Shown one piece after another: positions 9,056 through 17,152 of a stretch of 33,796 nt of DNA (positions are counted from its first letter, which is position 1; the number at the start of each line of letters is the position of its first letter). The DNA lies in contig NZ_CAMLFY010000043.1 of assembly GCF_946479415.1 (NCBI RefSeq), forward strand, positions 1-33,796, given 5' to 3'. Source of the DNA: an uncultured Shinella sp. Lineage in GTDB: Bacteria; Pseudomonadota; Alphaproteobacteria; Rhizobiales; Rhizobiaceae. Below the pieces are notes generated by a model, which saw nothing but the letters and a program-made list of their open reading frames with translations, ran no database searches and had not been told where the DNA came from. The position numbers and the translations under genes are program-made.

Positions 9056-9317
9056 TTTCAGAGCCGTGCCAGCCTGCAGATTCAAGTTTACGTTACGTAA
9101 TGTATATTCTTTGGATTTCTCTAATCAGGTTCTCCACCTCCATAGTCAGAAAAAATCGCTATTGACGGCAAAATTACTGACAAAGCGCAAATTCCCGGTG
9201 GATTTATATTCGCGCTCTATATCATTTATTTACCATCATTCTCGAAAGATCACCTTGCACCAGAGGTTGTCGTAACTGCCGCTGTCTGCCGCGAAGATGG
9301 TTACGAGGATTTTTCTC
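9056..9317. other. AT-rich intergenic region before the chemoreceptor gene
   Basis: This stretch is clearly richer in A+T than the genes around it. It contains an imperfect 14-bp palindrome at 9090-9103 (core TTACGTAA, one mismatched pair) and a TTGACG at about 9160 that could be a -35 element, but no convincing -10 pairs with it. An open frame of 69 codons (9066-9275) has no ribosome site or recognisable protein features, and I treat it as noncoding. It probably holds the promoter of the chemoreceptor. Confidence 0.4.
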
Positions 9318-10826
9318 ATGTCAGCGCACGACGCCAAGACCGAGCAGCTCAACGAACGTCTCCAGTTCGTCAATTTCGACACGGCCCAGCGCGCGGCGCT
9401 GAAGAATGCCCTGCCGACGATCTCCGCTTCGCTCGACGGCGCGCTCGATACCTTCTACGCGAAGGCCCGCGCGACGCCCGAGACGGCCCGGTTCTTTGCC
9501 AACGAGGCGCATATCCAGAGCGCCAAGGGACGGCAGGTCAAGCATTGGGAAGTGATCGGATCGGCAACTTTCGACATGCAGTATGTCGATGCCGTCACCA
9601 CGATCGGCAAGACCCATGCCCGCCTCGGCCTCGAGCCGCGCTGGTATATCGGCGGCTATGCGCTGATCCTCGAATCCATCGTCGAAAGCGTCATCGGCAA
9701 ACATCTCGAAGGGTTTCTCTACCGCAAGAAGGCGGCGGCGATCAGCGGTGAAATCACCGCCATCGTGAAGGCGGCGCTGGTCGATATGGACTATGCGATC
9801 TCCGTCTATCTGGAGGCCCTTCAGGAAGAGCGCGAGAAATCGGAAGCCGAGCGGCAGGCCCGCAATGCGGAGCAGGAGGAAGCGTTGAGTGCGCTCGACA
9901 CTTCGCTCAACCGGCTGGCCGGCGGCGATCTCACCGCCTCCATCACCAAGCCGCTCGCCCCGCAGTTCGAACGCCTGCGCTCCAATTTCAATGCCGCCAT
10001 CGAGAAGCTGGACGATACGCTGAGCTCCATCGTGACGGCGGCGGAAGATGTCGCGGGCAATTCCGGCGAACTGGTCAATGCCACCGACGACATGGCCAAG
10101 CGCACCGAGCAGCAGGCCGCATCACTCGAAGAGACCGCGGCGGCCGTCGAGGAGATCACCACCATTTCCCGCGAGGCGGCGATCCGGGCCGAGGAAGCCC
10201 GCCGCGTCGTCAGTAGCGCGACGGATGAGGCCAAGCGTTCCGGTAAAATCGTCGAACAGGCCGTTACCGCCATGGGAGCGATCCAGGAATCCTCGGGCAA
10301 GATCACCCAGATCATCGGGGTGATCGACCAGATCTCCTTCCAGACCAACCTTCTCGCGCTAAATGCCGGCGTCGAGGCGGCGCGGGCGGGCGAGGCCGGC
10401 AAGGGCTTTGCCGTCGTGGCGCAGGAGGTTCGCGAACTCGCCCAGAAATCCGCGGAAGCGGCCAAGGAGATCAAGTCGCTGATCGACAAGTCCTTCGAGG
10501 ACGTGCAGCTCGGCGTGTCCCTGGTCCACAAGACCGGCGAGGCGCTGCATCACATCGGCGAGCAGGTCGTCCATATCAATGCGCATATCGATGCGATGAG
10601 CAATTCCGCCCGCGAGCAGTCGGCCGGCATTTCCGAGATCAATACGGCGGTTGGCAGCATGGACCAGATGACCCAGCAGAATGCCGCGATGGTTGAGGAA
10701 ACCAATGCAGCCACGCACAATCTGATGCAGATCAGCACGACGCTGAAGGGACTGGTCGACCGGTTCACTGTCTCGGCGGCCCGCGTGCAGCGCACGGCGA
10801 AGCCGGCGCATCGCCGCTACGGCTAG
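9318..10826 (+). CDS. Globin-coupled (protoglobin) cytoplasmic chemoreceptor
   Basis: This is a soluble methyl-accepting chemotaxis protein predicted to sense oxygen or another haem ligand and signal to CheA/CheW. I prefer ATG 9318 over the frame opening at 9297 because GAGGA lies at 9305-9309. In the 502-residue product, residues 1-165 form a globin-coupled sensor domain with RQVKHW and the proximal-His segment [16 protein letters not shown] (haem ligand His100). A coiled linker with a HAMP-like unit follows (about 185-245), then the signalling domain with the canonical hairpin tip ([35 protein letters not shown]). There are no membrane segments and no C-terminal CheR-binding pentapeptide. 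It stands alone between two sugar operons; no che genes are nearby. Confidence 0.92.
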   Translation: MSAHDAKTEQLNERLQFVNFDTAQRAALKNALPTISASLDGALDTFYAKARATPETARFFANEAHIQSAKGRQVKHWEVIGSATFDMQYVDAVTTIGKTHARLGLEPRWYIGGYALILESIVESVIGKHLEGFLYRKKAAAISGEITAIVKAALVDMDYAISVYLEALQEEREKSEAERQARNAEQEEALSALDTSLNRLAGGDLTASITKPLAPQFERLRSNFNAAIEKLDDTLSSIVTAAEDVAGNSGELVNATDDMAKRTEQQAASLEETAAAVEEITTISREAAIRAEEARRVVSSATDEAKRSGKIVEQAVTAMGAIQESSGKITQIIGVIDQISFQTNLLALNAGVEAARAGEAGKGFAVVAQEVRELAQKSAEAAKEIKSLIDKSFEDVQLGVSLVHKTGEALHHIGEQVVHINAHIDAMSNSAREQSAGISEINTAVGSMDQMTQQNAAMVEETNAATHNLMQISTTLKGLVDRFTVSAARVQRTAKPAHRRYG

Positions 10827-10864
10827 AAATGCCCTAGGTTTTTGTTTTTGCCGCATTATCCAAC

Positions 10865-10886
10865 GCCGAAGCGACCTCGCTTCGGC
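10865..10886. terminator. Hairpin between convergent chemoreceptor and LacI genes
   Basis: A perfect 10-bp stem, GCCGAAGCGA (10865-10874) / TCGCTTCGGC (10877-10886), lies in the 70-bp gap between two converging genes, so it may serve both directions. The two-base centre means that a few inner pairs must open. No T-tract follows on either strand, so intrinsic termination is uncertain. Confidence 0.45.
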
Positions 10887-10896
10887 TGGAAATGCT

Positions 10897-11940
10897 CTAG
10901 CGGCGCACGAAGCGCCGCGCCGGAGCCGATACCGAATTGCGCACAATCAGGTCCGGCCGAAGCAGGATTTCCGTTTCGGCCGGTTCGTTGTTGGACAGCA
11001 GTTCGAAGAGCAGCGCCATGGCGCTCTTGCCGATGGCGGTGCGCGGCTGGCGGATCGTCGTCAGCGACGGCGTCATGAAGCTCGCCTGCGGCACGTCGTC
11101 GAAACCGGTCACGGAAAAATCGGTCGGAATGTCATAGCCGCGCGCGCCTAGCCCGATCATCACGCCGATGGCGGTCTGGTCGTTGACGCACATGAAGGCG
11201 CTCGGCAGCGTGTCGCGCATGAAAAGCTGTTCGAGCGCAAGACGGCCGCTTTCGATCGTGCCATCGCCTTCCAGGATGATGCGATCGCTGAGCGGAACAC
11301 CGGCCGCATCCAGCCCGGCGTCATAGCCCTGCCGACGGCGACTATAGGCAAGCCGCGTGCGCGAATCACCGATGAAGGCGATCTTGCGGTGTCCTTCGGC
11401 GATCAGGAGATCGACAGCCTTGCGCGCGCCCTCGATATCGTCGACGCCGACATAGGGGATGCCGCCATTGTAGACCGGCTCGAAGACGCCGACGCTGGGT
11501 GGCAGGCGCGCGGTCATGCTCTGGTGACCGAAGGGCAGGATGCCGGTGAACAGGATCAGCCCGGCCGCCTGGTTGGAATTCAGGAACTTCAGATATTCCA
11601 GCCCGCGCTGCGGATCGTTCTGCGTATGGCCGATTAGGATGCCGTAACCATGCGCCCGTGCCTCGTTTTCCAGGCCGACGAGGATGTTGGAGAAGTTGGG
11701 ATCGCCGATATCGGGGGCGACGACCAGGATCATGTTCGAGCGGCCGAGCCTGAGGCTGCGCGCCATGGCATTGGTCGTGTAGCCGGTGATGGCGATCGCC
11801 TGGTTGACCTTCAGCCGCGTAGAATTCGCCACCTTTTCGGGCGTATGGATGGCCCGCGATACGGTCGCGATCGAGACCTGCGCGATGCGCGCGACGTCCT
11901 CGATCGTGGCGGGGCTGGATGACGACAAACTGGCTCTCAC
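10897..11940 (-). CDS. LacI-family regulator of the divergent sugar ABC operon
   Basis: The 347-residue product has a LacI helix-turn-helix at about residues 11-32 (ATIEDVARIAQVSIATVSRA), a hinge with NAMARSLRLGRSNMI, and a sugar-binding core containing IPYVGVDDIEGARKAV, CVNDQTAIGVM and the FSVTGFDDVPQASF segment near the C-terminus. It is transcribed away from the ABC operon, and the intervening 196 bp carry twin operators, so it very probably represses that operon and perhaps itself. The frame opens with GTG at 11940; no strong ribosome site is visible before it, and the true start could differ slightly. The inducer is unknown. Confidence 0.88.
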   Translation of the reverse strand: MRASLSSSSPATIEDVARIAQVSIATVSRAIHTPEKVANSTRLKVNQAIAITGYTTNAMARSLRLGRSNMILVVAPDIGDPNFSNILVGLENEARAHGYGILIGHTQNDPQRGLEYLKFLNSNQAAGLILFTGILPFGHQSMTARLPPSVGVFEPVYNGGIPYVGVDDIEGARKAVDLLIAEGHRKIAFIGDSRTRLAYSRRRQGYDAGLDAAGVPLSDRIILEGDGTIESGRLALEQLFMRDTLPSAFMCVNDQTAIGVMIGLGARGYDIPTDFSVTGFDDVPQASFMTPSLTTIRQPRTAIGKSAMALLFELLSNNEPAETEILLRPDLIVRNSVSAPARRFVRR

Positions 11941-12057
11941 TCGGCGGTGGCAATGCCAGTCTGGCGATCTGGAATTGCTGAAATCAAACGAAGTGCGGGG
12001 ACACTACACAGACTGGACCGGCGGTCAAACGGCGCTTGCTGAAAATTCCTGATATCC

Positions 12058-12102
12058 CATGATGTAAACCTTTACATAGATCGTGTAAAGGTTTACATCA
12101 TG
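12058..12102. promoter_or_regulatory. Twin LacI-type operators in mirror arrangement
   Basis: Two 14-bp palindromes of form TGTAAA-SS-TTTACA lie at 12063-12076 (centre CC) and 12084-12097 (centre GG), 21 bp apart centre to centre, or two helical turns. Because the centres are complementary, the whole stretch also forms a larger inverted repeat with perfect 19-bp arms (12058-12076 and 12084-12102) around a 7-bp TAGATCG spacer. It lies between the divergent LacI gene and the ABC operon and ends 34 bp before the ATPase start. The layout suits paired, possibly cooperative, LacI dimers. Confidence 0.72.
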
Positions 12103-12136
12103 CTCAAGCGGTCGAGGAGCCGTAGGGAGGAAATCG

Positions 12137-13663
12137 ATGAATCCGGACGCTGTCGACGGGGCTCCCGTCGTTCTTTCCGCGCGCCGTATCAGCAAGTCGT
12201 TCAACGGCGTGCAGGTCCTGTTCAGCGTCAATTTCGAGCTTCGCGCCGGCGAGATCCATGCGCTGATGGGCGAGAATGGTGCGGGCAAGTCGACGCTGGT
12301 AAAGATCCTCTCGGGTTTCGAGCAGCCGACCTCGGGCGAGATTCTGTTTGACGGGCAACCCGTCAAGCTGCCGCCGAACGGCCAGGCCGAGCATCTCGGC
12401 ATCGTCATCATCCATCAGGAATTCAACCTCGCCGAACACCTGACCGTCACCGAGAGCCTCTTTCTCGGCCGCGAGGTCACGCGTTTCGGCGTGCTGGATC
12501 GCAAGTTCATGCGCGCCGAGACGCGCCGCGTGCTCGACCAGCTCGGCTCGCATGTCGATGAGAACGCGATGATCAGCTCGCTTTCCATCGCCGACAAGCA
12601 GATGGTGGAGATCGCGAAAGCCATCAGCCGCGATGCGCGCATCATCTTCATGGACGAGCCGACCGCCGTGCTCTCGCGCGAGGAAACCAATTATCTCTTC
12701 CGGCAGGTTCGCAAGCTGCGCGAAAAGGGCACCTCCTTCGTCTTCGTCTCGCACAAGCTGGACGAGGTGATGGAGCTGACCGACCGCGTCACCGTGTTGC
12801 GCGACGGGCAATGGGTGAAGACCGCGCCGACCAGCATTCTCGATGGCGAGTCCATCGCGCAGCTGATGGTCGGTCGCGAACTCTCCAGCCTCTATCCCGG
12901 CAAGCAGGAGCCGAGCATCGACGAAGAGGTGACGCTCGCCGTCTCCGGGCTCACGACGCACTATGTGCAGGATGCGAGTTTCGAGGTGCGCAAGGGCGAG
13001 ATCCTCGGTTTTTCCGGCCTGATCGGCTCGGGCCGCACGGAGCTGATGGAAGCGGTCGCGGGCCTGCGGTCGCGGGTCTCGGGCGAGGTCACGGTGCGCG
13101 GCGAGAGTGTGCCGGCCGGCGATGTGCATGCCGCCAACCGCGTCGGCATCGCTTACATGACCAAGGACCGCAAGCATAAGGGGCTGCTGCTCAATTCGCG
13201 CATGACGGCGAACCTGACGCTGCAATCGCTCGATCAGCACGGCAAATACGGTTATCTCAGCCCGAAGAGCGAAGCTGCGGCGCTGGAGCGTGCACGCCGC
13301 CGCTTCGATATCCGCGTGCGCGACGGGCGTGTCGTCGCCGGCCGCATGTCGGGCGGCAACCAGCAGAAGCTCTTGCTCGCCAAGGTCATGGAGACCGAGC
13401 CCGACGTCATCATCATCGACGAACCGACGCGCGGTATCGATGTCGGCACCAAGCAGCAGATCTACCATTTCATTTCCGCACTCGCCCGCGATGGCAAGTC
13501 GATCATCGTCGTCTCCTCGGAGATGCCGGAGATCATAGGGCTGTGCACCCGCGTCGCCGTCATGCGCGAAGGGCGGATCGTCGGAATTCTCGAAGGCGAG
13601 GAAATCTCCGAACAGGAGATCATGCGTTATTCGGCAGGGTTGAAGAAGAAGACCGCCGCCTGA
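12137..13663 (+). CDS. Sugar ABC transporter ATPase (RbsA/XylG type, two nucleotide-binding domains)
   Basis: This is the energy-supplying subunit of a CUT2-type sugar importer. The 508-residue product is a tandem ATPase. The first half has Walker A GENGAGKST (Lys51), signature LSIADKQMVEIAKA and Walker B IIFMDEPTAVLS. The second half has the degenerate Walker A GSGRTELMEA usual for RbsA-like proteins, an intact MSGGNQQKLLLAK signature and VIIIDEPTRGIDVG. AGGGAGGAAAT precedes the ATG. It is the first gene of the five-gene operon that starts at the twin operators, with the permease 43 bp downstream. Substrate cannot be told from the ATPase. Confidence 0.93.
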   Translation: MNPDAVDGAPVVLSARRISKSFNGVQVLFSVNFELRAGEIHALMGENGAGKSTLVKILSGFEQPTSGEILFDGQPVKLPPNGQAEHLGIVIIHQEFNLAEHLTVTESLFLGREVTRFGVLDRKFMRAETRRVLDQLGSHVDENAMISSLSIADKQMVEIAKAISRDARIIFMDEPTAVLSREETNYLFRQVRKLREKGTSFVFVSHKLDEVMELTDRVTVLRDGQWVKTAPTSILDGESIAQLMVGRELSSLYPGKQEPSIDEEVTLAVSGLTTHYVQDASFEVRKGEILGFSGLIGSGRTELMEAVAGLRSRVSGEVTVRGESVPAGDVHAANRVGIAYMTKDRKHKGLLLNSRMTANLTLQSLDQHGKYGYLSPKSEAAALERARRRFDIRVRDGRVVAGRMSGGNQQKLLLAKVMETEPDVIIIDEPTRGIDVGTKQQIYHFISALARDGKSIIVVSSEMPEIIGLCTRVAVMREGRIVGILEGEEISEQEIMRYSAGLKKKTAA

Positions 13664-13706
13664 GCTTCGGGCCGGGCTGCGAAACAACAACGATTTTGGG
13701 TTGGGG

Positions 13707-14723
13707 ATGAACATGACCGCAGGCGAAGATACGGTTGAAACGAAGACGCGCGGCCGAAGCTGGCGGGATGTCGATCTGAGAGCCGTCGCGCCCTTTGCAG
13801 CGCTGGCGCTGCTGCTCGTCGTCGGCGCGCTGGTCAACCCGAACTTCATTGGCATCAACAACCTGGCGAATGTCGCGACCCGCAGCGCCTTCATCGCGAT
13901 CATCGCCGTTGGTGCGACCTTCGTCATTTCGTCCGGCGACCTCGACCTTTCGGTCGGCTCGATGGTCGCCTTCGTCGCCTCGATCATGATTATCTTCATG
14001 AATTCCGGGGCGATTGCCGATCCGGGCCTCATGCTGGCGGCGGCCGTCGTGTTGACCATGGTCATCGGTGCGGCCTGCGGCCTTGCCAACGGCCTCATCA
14101 CCACCGTCGGCAAGATCGAGCCGTTTATCGCCACGCTCGGCACGATGGGCATCTATCGCGGCCTCACCACCTGGCTGTCGCAGGGCGGCGCGATCACGCT
14201 GCGCGAGCCGGAATTGCAGGCGCTCTATCGTCCGGCCTATTTCGGCTACATCCTCGGTGTGCCGGTGCCGATCGTCGTCATCCTCGTCGTTACCGCGATT
14301 GCCGCCTTCATCCTCTACCGCACGCGCTATGGCCGCCATGTCGTTGCCGTCGGTTCGAATGCGGATGTCGCGCGCTATTCCGGCATCCCGGTCAACCGGG
14401 TGCGCACCATCGCCTTCGTCATCCAGGGCCTCTGCGTGGCGATTGCCGTGTTGCTCTACGTGCCGCGTCTCGGCTCCACCTCGGCCACCACGGGAATCCT
14501 GTGGGAGTTGCAGGCGATCACGGCCGTCGTCGTCGGCGGCACGGCGCTGAAGGGTGGGGCAGGGCGCGTCTGGGGCACGATCTGCGGCGCCTTCATTCTC
14601 GAACTGGTCGGCAACATCATGCTGCTCTCCAACTTCATCAGCGAATATCTGATCGGGGCCATCCAGGGCGCGATCATCATCATTGCGATGCTCGTCCAGC
14701 GCTCGCTGGTACGGAAATCGTGA
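13707..14723 (+). CDS. Sugar ABC transporter permease (RbsC/XylH type)
   Basis: This is the inner-membrane channel subunit of the importer; CUT2 systems use it as a homodimer. The product of about 338 residues is very hydrophobic with roughly nine to ten membrane segments and the family stretch AVGATFVISSGDLDLSVGSM near residues 65-85, plus AVVVGGTALKGGAGRVWGT toward the C-terminus. The frame opens at TTG 13701; ATG 13707 and ATG 13713 are both credible, the latter with GGGGA at 13703-13707, so the start is uncertain by two codons. It follows the ATPase and precedes the binding protein. Confidence 0.92.
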   Translation: MNMTAGEDTVETKTRGRSWRDVDLRAVAPFAALALLLVVGALVNPNFIGINNLANVATRSAFIAIIAVGATFVISSGDLDLSVGSMVAFVASIMIIFMNSGAIADPGLMLAAAVVLTMVIGAACGLANGLITTVGKIEPFIATLGTMGIYRGLTTWLSQGGAITLREPELQALYRPAYFGYILGVPVPIVVILVVTAIAAFILYRTRYGRHVVAVGSNADVARYSGIPVNRVRTIAFVIQGLCVAIAVLLYVPRLGSTSATTGILWELQAITAVVVGGTALKGGAGRVWGTICGAFILELVGNIMLLSNFISEYLIGAIQGAIIIIAMLVQRSLVRKS

Positions 14724-14827
14724 GACCAGGCAGGGCCGGAACGCGCAAAGCGGCCGGGCCTGCGGGGACGTAGCCGGGTTCACAGGTCCCCGGTGAGGAA
14801 CGAAGACCTGCTTTTGGGAGGAAACTC

Positions 14828-15778
14828 ATGCGCAAGAAACTTTTGGGCCTGACCGTTGCGGCGATGGCGCTGATCGCCGGTGCCGTTCATGCGGAAGACA
14901 AGAAGGTGACGATCGGCGTCTCCATTCCGGCAGCCGACCACGGCTGGACCTCCGGCGTGGTGTTCCATGCCGAGCGTGTTGCCAAGCTGCTCATGGAACG
15001 CAATCCGGGCCTCAACGTCATCGTCAAGACCTCGCCGGATCCGGCAAGCCAGGCGAATGCCGTGCAGGATCTGGAAACGCAGGGCATCGACGCACTCGTC
15101 ATCCTGCCGTCCGACCCGGACTCGCTGGTCAACGCCATCAAGGAAGTCAAGGACAAGGGCACCTTCGTCGCGCTCGTCGACCGTGCACCGAGCACCAACG
15201 ACAATTCCGTGCGTGACCTCTATGTCGCCGGCAACAACTTCGCGCTTGGCCAGACGGCCGGCGAATATATCAAGACCACGACGCCGGACGCTGAAGTCGT
15301 CGTTATCCGCGGCATGGCGATCCCGATCGACCAGCAGCGCCAGGATGGTTTCGACAAGGGCATCGAGGGCTCGAACGTCAAGGTTCTCGATCGCCAGTAC
15401 GGCAACTGGAACCGCGACGATGCCTTCAAGGTCATGCAGGACTACCTGACCAAGTACCAGAAGATCGACGTCGTATGGTGCCAGGACGACGACATGGCCG
15501 TCGGCGTTCTCCAGGCCATCGAGCAGGCCGGCCGCAAGGACATCCAGTATGTCATCGCCGGCGCCGGTTCGAAGGACATGATCAAGAAGGTCATGGATGG
15601 CGACAAGATGATCCCGGTCGACGTGCTCTATCCGCCGGCAATGGTCGGCACCGCGCTCGAAATGACCGCCGCCAATTTCTACGGCCAGGTCCCTGTTCGC
15701 GGCGTCTACACGATCGACGCAACGCTGGTGACGAAGGACAACGCGAAGGACTTCTACTTCCCGGACTCCCCGTTCTGA
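14828..15778 (+). CDS. Periplasmic sugar-binding protein (Peripla_BP_4 type)
   Basis: This is the substrate-capturing component of the importer. The 316-residue protein begins with a clear signal peptide (MRKKLLGLTV... with cleavage after AVHA, residue 22). The mature protein shows the type I sugar-binder pattern: VSIPAADHGWTSGVVFHAE, DALVILPSDPDSLVNAI, LVDRAP, AGNNFALGQTAGEYI and WCQDDDMAVGVLQAI. GGGAGGA precedes the ATG. It lies 104 bp after the permease and is followed by a strong hairpin at 15795-15820, an arrangement often seen to raise binding-protein messenger levels over the rest of the operon. The ligand is not identifiable by eye; a sugar, polyol or glycoside is expected. Confidence 0.92.
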   Translation: MRKKLLGLTVAAMALIAGAVHAEDKKVTIGVSIPAADHGWTSGVVFHAERVAKLLMERNPGLNVIVKTSPDPASQANAVQDLETQGIDALVILPSDPDSLVNAIKEVKDKGTFVALVDRAPSTNDNSVRDLYVAGNNFALGQTAGEYIKTTTPDAEVVVIRGMAIPIDQQRQDGFDKGIEGSNVKVLDRQYGNWNRDDAFKVMQDYLTKYQKIDVVWCQDDDMAVGVLQAIEQAGRKDIQYVIAGAGSKDMIKKVMDGDKMIPVDVLYPPAMVGTALEMTAANFYGQVPVRGVYTIDATLVTKDNAKDFYFPDSPF

Positions 15779-15794
15779 TCTGACGACGACAAGG

Positions 15795-15820
15795 CCGCCC
15801 GGGACATGATGCCCGGGCGG
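15795..15820 (+). terminator. Intercistronic hairpin after the binding-protein gene
   Basis: Perfect 9-bp arms CCGCCCGGG (15795-15803) and CCCGGGCGG (15812-15820) enclose an 8-base loop, 16 bp after the binding-protein stop. No T-run follows. It could be a partial terminator or a 3'-end stabiliser that keeps binding-protein mRNA more abundant than the downstream enzyme genes. Confidence 0.55.
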
Positions 15821-15849
15821 TTCGCCGTGACCATGCCCCACCCACTGCC

Positions 15850-15924
15850 GTCATCCTCGGGCTTGACCCGAGGATCCATGTCGCGGGTGGGGTGTGGATG
15901 GTCGGGTCAAGCCCGACCGTGACA
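15850..15924. repeat. REP-like double hairpin element
   Basis: Two GC-rich hairpins face each other. Unit one is ATCCTCGGG (15853-15861), loop CTTGA, CCCGAGGAT (15867-15875). Unit two is GGTCGGG (15900-15906), loop TCAAG, CCCGACC (15912-15918). The loops are reverse complements and the element is bounded by GTCAT at the left and GTGAC at the right, so the second unit is an inverted copy of the first. From general knowledge, dispersed palindromes containing CTCGGGCTTGACCCGAGG-like cores occur in many copies in rhizobial genomes. This copy fills the 308-bp gap between the binding protein and the TIM-barrel gene, inside the operon. Confidence 0.7.
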
Positions 15925-16086
15925 GAGGAGAGGTGGGATGCTGCCTCTTCATTCCATTGGATTTTGCCCAATTTCGCATTGCCCACCCGGCCAAAGGCCG
16001 ATAGCTTTCACGCCGCTGTGGTACGTACCGCAAGAATGTCTGAGACAGGCCGCGAGGATCGGCCGAGTTCCTGGAGGACGACGAAT

Positions 16087-17139
16087 ATGAAGACGACCAA
16101 GGGCCCGGCCCTGTTTCTTGCACAGTTCGCGGGCGATGCCGCGCCGTTCAATTCCTGGGACTCGATTACCAAATGGGCGGCTGATATCGGCTACAAGGGT
16201 GTGCAGGTTCCAAGCTGGGACGGCCGCTTCATCGATCTGAAGAAGGCCGCATCCTCGAAGACCTATTGCGATGAATTCGCTGGCAAGGCGCGGGAGAACG
16301 GCGTCGAAGTCACCGAGCTCTCGACCCATCTGCAGGGCCAGCTCGTCGCCGTGCATCCCGCCTATGACGAGGCTTTCGACGGCTTTGCGGCGCCGGAAGT
16401 GCGCGGCAATCCGAAGGCGCGGCAGGAATGGGCCGTTGACCAGGTGAAGCTCGCGCTGACGGCCTCGAAGCATCTCGGCCTTGACGCCATGGCCAGCTTC
16501 TCCGGCGCGCTTGCCTGGCCTTTCGTCTATCCCTGGCCGCAGCGCCCCGCCGGCCTCGTCGAGACCGCCTTCGACGAACTGGCGAAACGCTGGAAGCCGA
16601 TCCTCGACCATGCGGAGGATTGCGGCATCGACGTCTGCTACGAGATCCATCCGGGCGAAGACCTGCACGACGGCATCACCTACGAGATGTTCCTGGAGCG
16701 CACGGGCAACCACGCCCGCGCCTGCATGCTCTACGATCCCTCGCATTACATCCTTCAGTGCCTCGACTATCTCGACAATATCGACATCTACAAGGACCGC
16801 ATTCGCATGTTCCATGTGAAGGATGCCGAGTTCAATCCGACGGGCCGGCAGGGCGTCTATGGCGGCTATCAGGGCTGGGTGAACCGGGCCGGCCGCTTCC
16901 GTTCGCTGGGCGATGGCCAGGTCGATTTCGGCGCCGTCTTTTCCAAGATGGCCGCGAACGATTTTGCCGGCTGGGCCGTGGTCGAATGGGAATGCGCGCT
17001 GAAGCACCCGGAAGACGGCGCCCGTGAGGGGGCGGAATTCGTGAAAGCCCATATCATCCGCGTGACGGAGAAGGCCTTCGACGATTTCGCAGACAGCGGC
17101 ACCGATCAGGCCGCGAACCGGCGTATGCTCGGACTTTAA
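16087..17139 (+). CDS. Sugar phosphate isomerase/epimerase-like TIM-barrel enzyme
   Basis: The frame runs back to 15892, but that extension reads through the REP-like element. I choose ATG 16087, which has GGAGG at 16073-16077. The 350-residue product belongs to the xylose-isomerase-like TIM-barrel superfamily (AP_endonuc_2). The expected metal ligands are visible: Glu186 in CYEIHPGED, Asp217 and His220 in YDPSHYI, His243 in FHVKDAEF and Glu300 or Glu302 in VVEWECA. It is coupled to the Gfo/Idh gene, whose ribosome site overlaps this stop codon. Relatives in such pairs isomerise keto-sugars or act on 3-keto-glycosides after a dehydrogenase step. Which reaction applies here is inference; the fold is firm. 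Confidence 0.85.
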   Translation: MKTTKGPALFLAQFAGDAAPFNSWDSITKWAADIGYKGVQVPSWDGRFIDLKKAASSKTYCDEFAGKARENGVEVTELSTHLQGQLVAVHPAYDEAFDGFAAPEVRGNPKARQEWAVDQVKLALTASKHLGLDAMASFSGALAWPFVYPWPQRPAGLVETAFDELAKRWKPILDHAEDCGIDVCYEIHPGEDLHDGITYEMFLERTGNHARACMLYDPSHYILQCLDYLDNIDIYKDRIRMFHVKDAEFNPTGRQGVYGGYQGWVNRAGRFRSLGDGQVDFGAVFSKMAANDFAGWAVVEWECALKHPEDGAREGAEFVKAHIIRVTEKAFDDFADSGTDQAANRRMLGL

Positions 17140-17152
17140 GGAGGAACACCGC

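Noticed and set aside
9066..9275. 69-codon open frame after the xylA terminator
   Set aside because: Atypical base composition, no ribosome site, and no protein features; it lies in the AT-rich promoter region of the chemoreceptor gene.
12104..14152. 682-codon open frame antisense to the ABC ATPase and permease
   Set aside because: It mirrors codon structure of two clear transporter genes; no recognisable domain and no ribosome site of its own.
15892..16086. 65-codon N-terminal extension of the TIM-barrel gene
   Set aside because: It translates part of the REP-like hairpin element; the ATG at 16087 has a GGAGG site and gives the family N-terminus.
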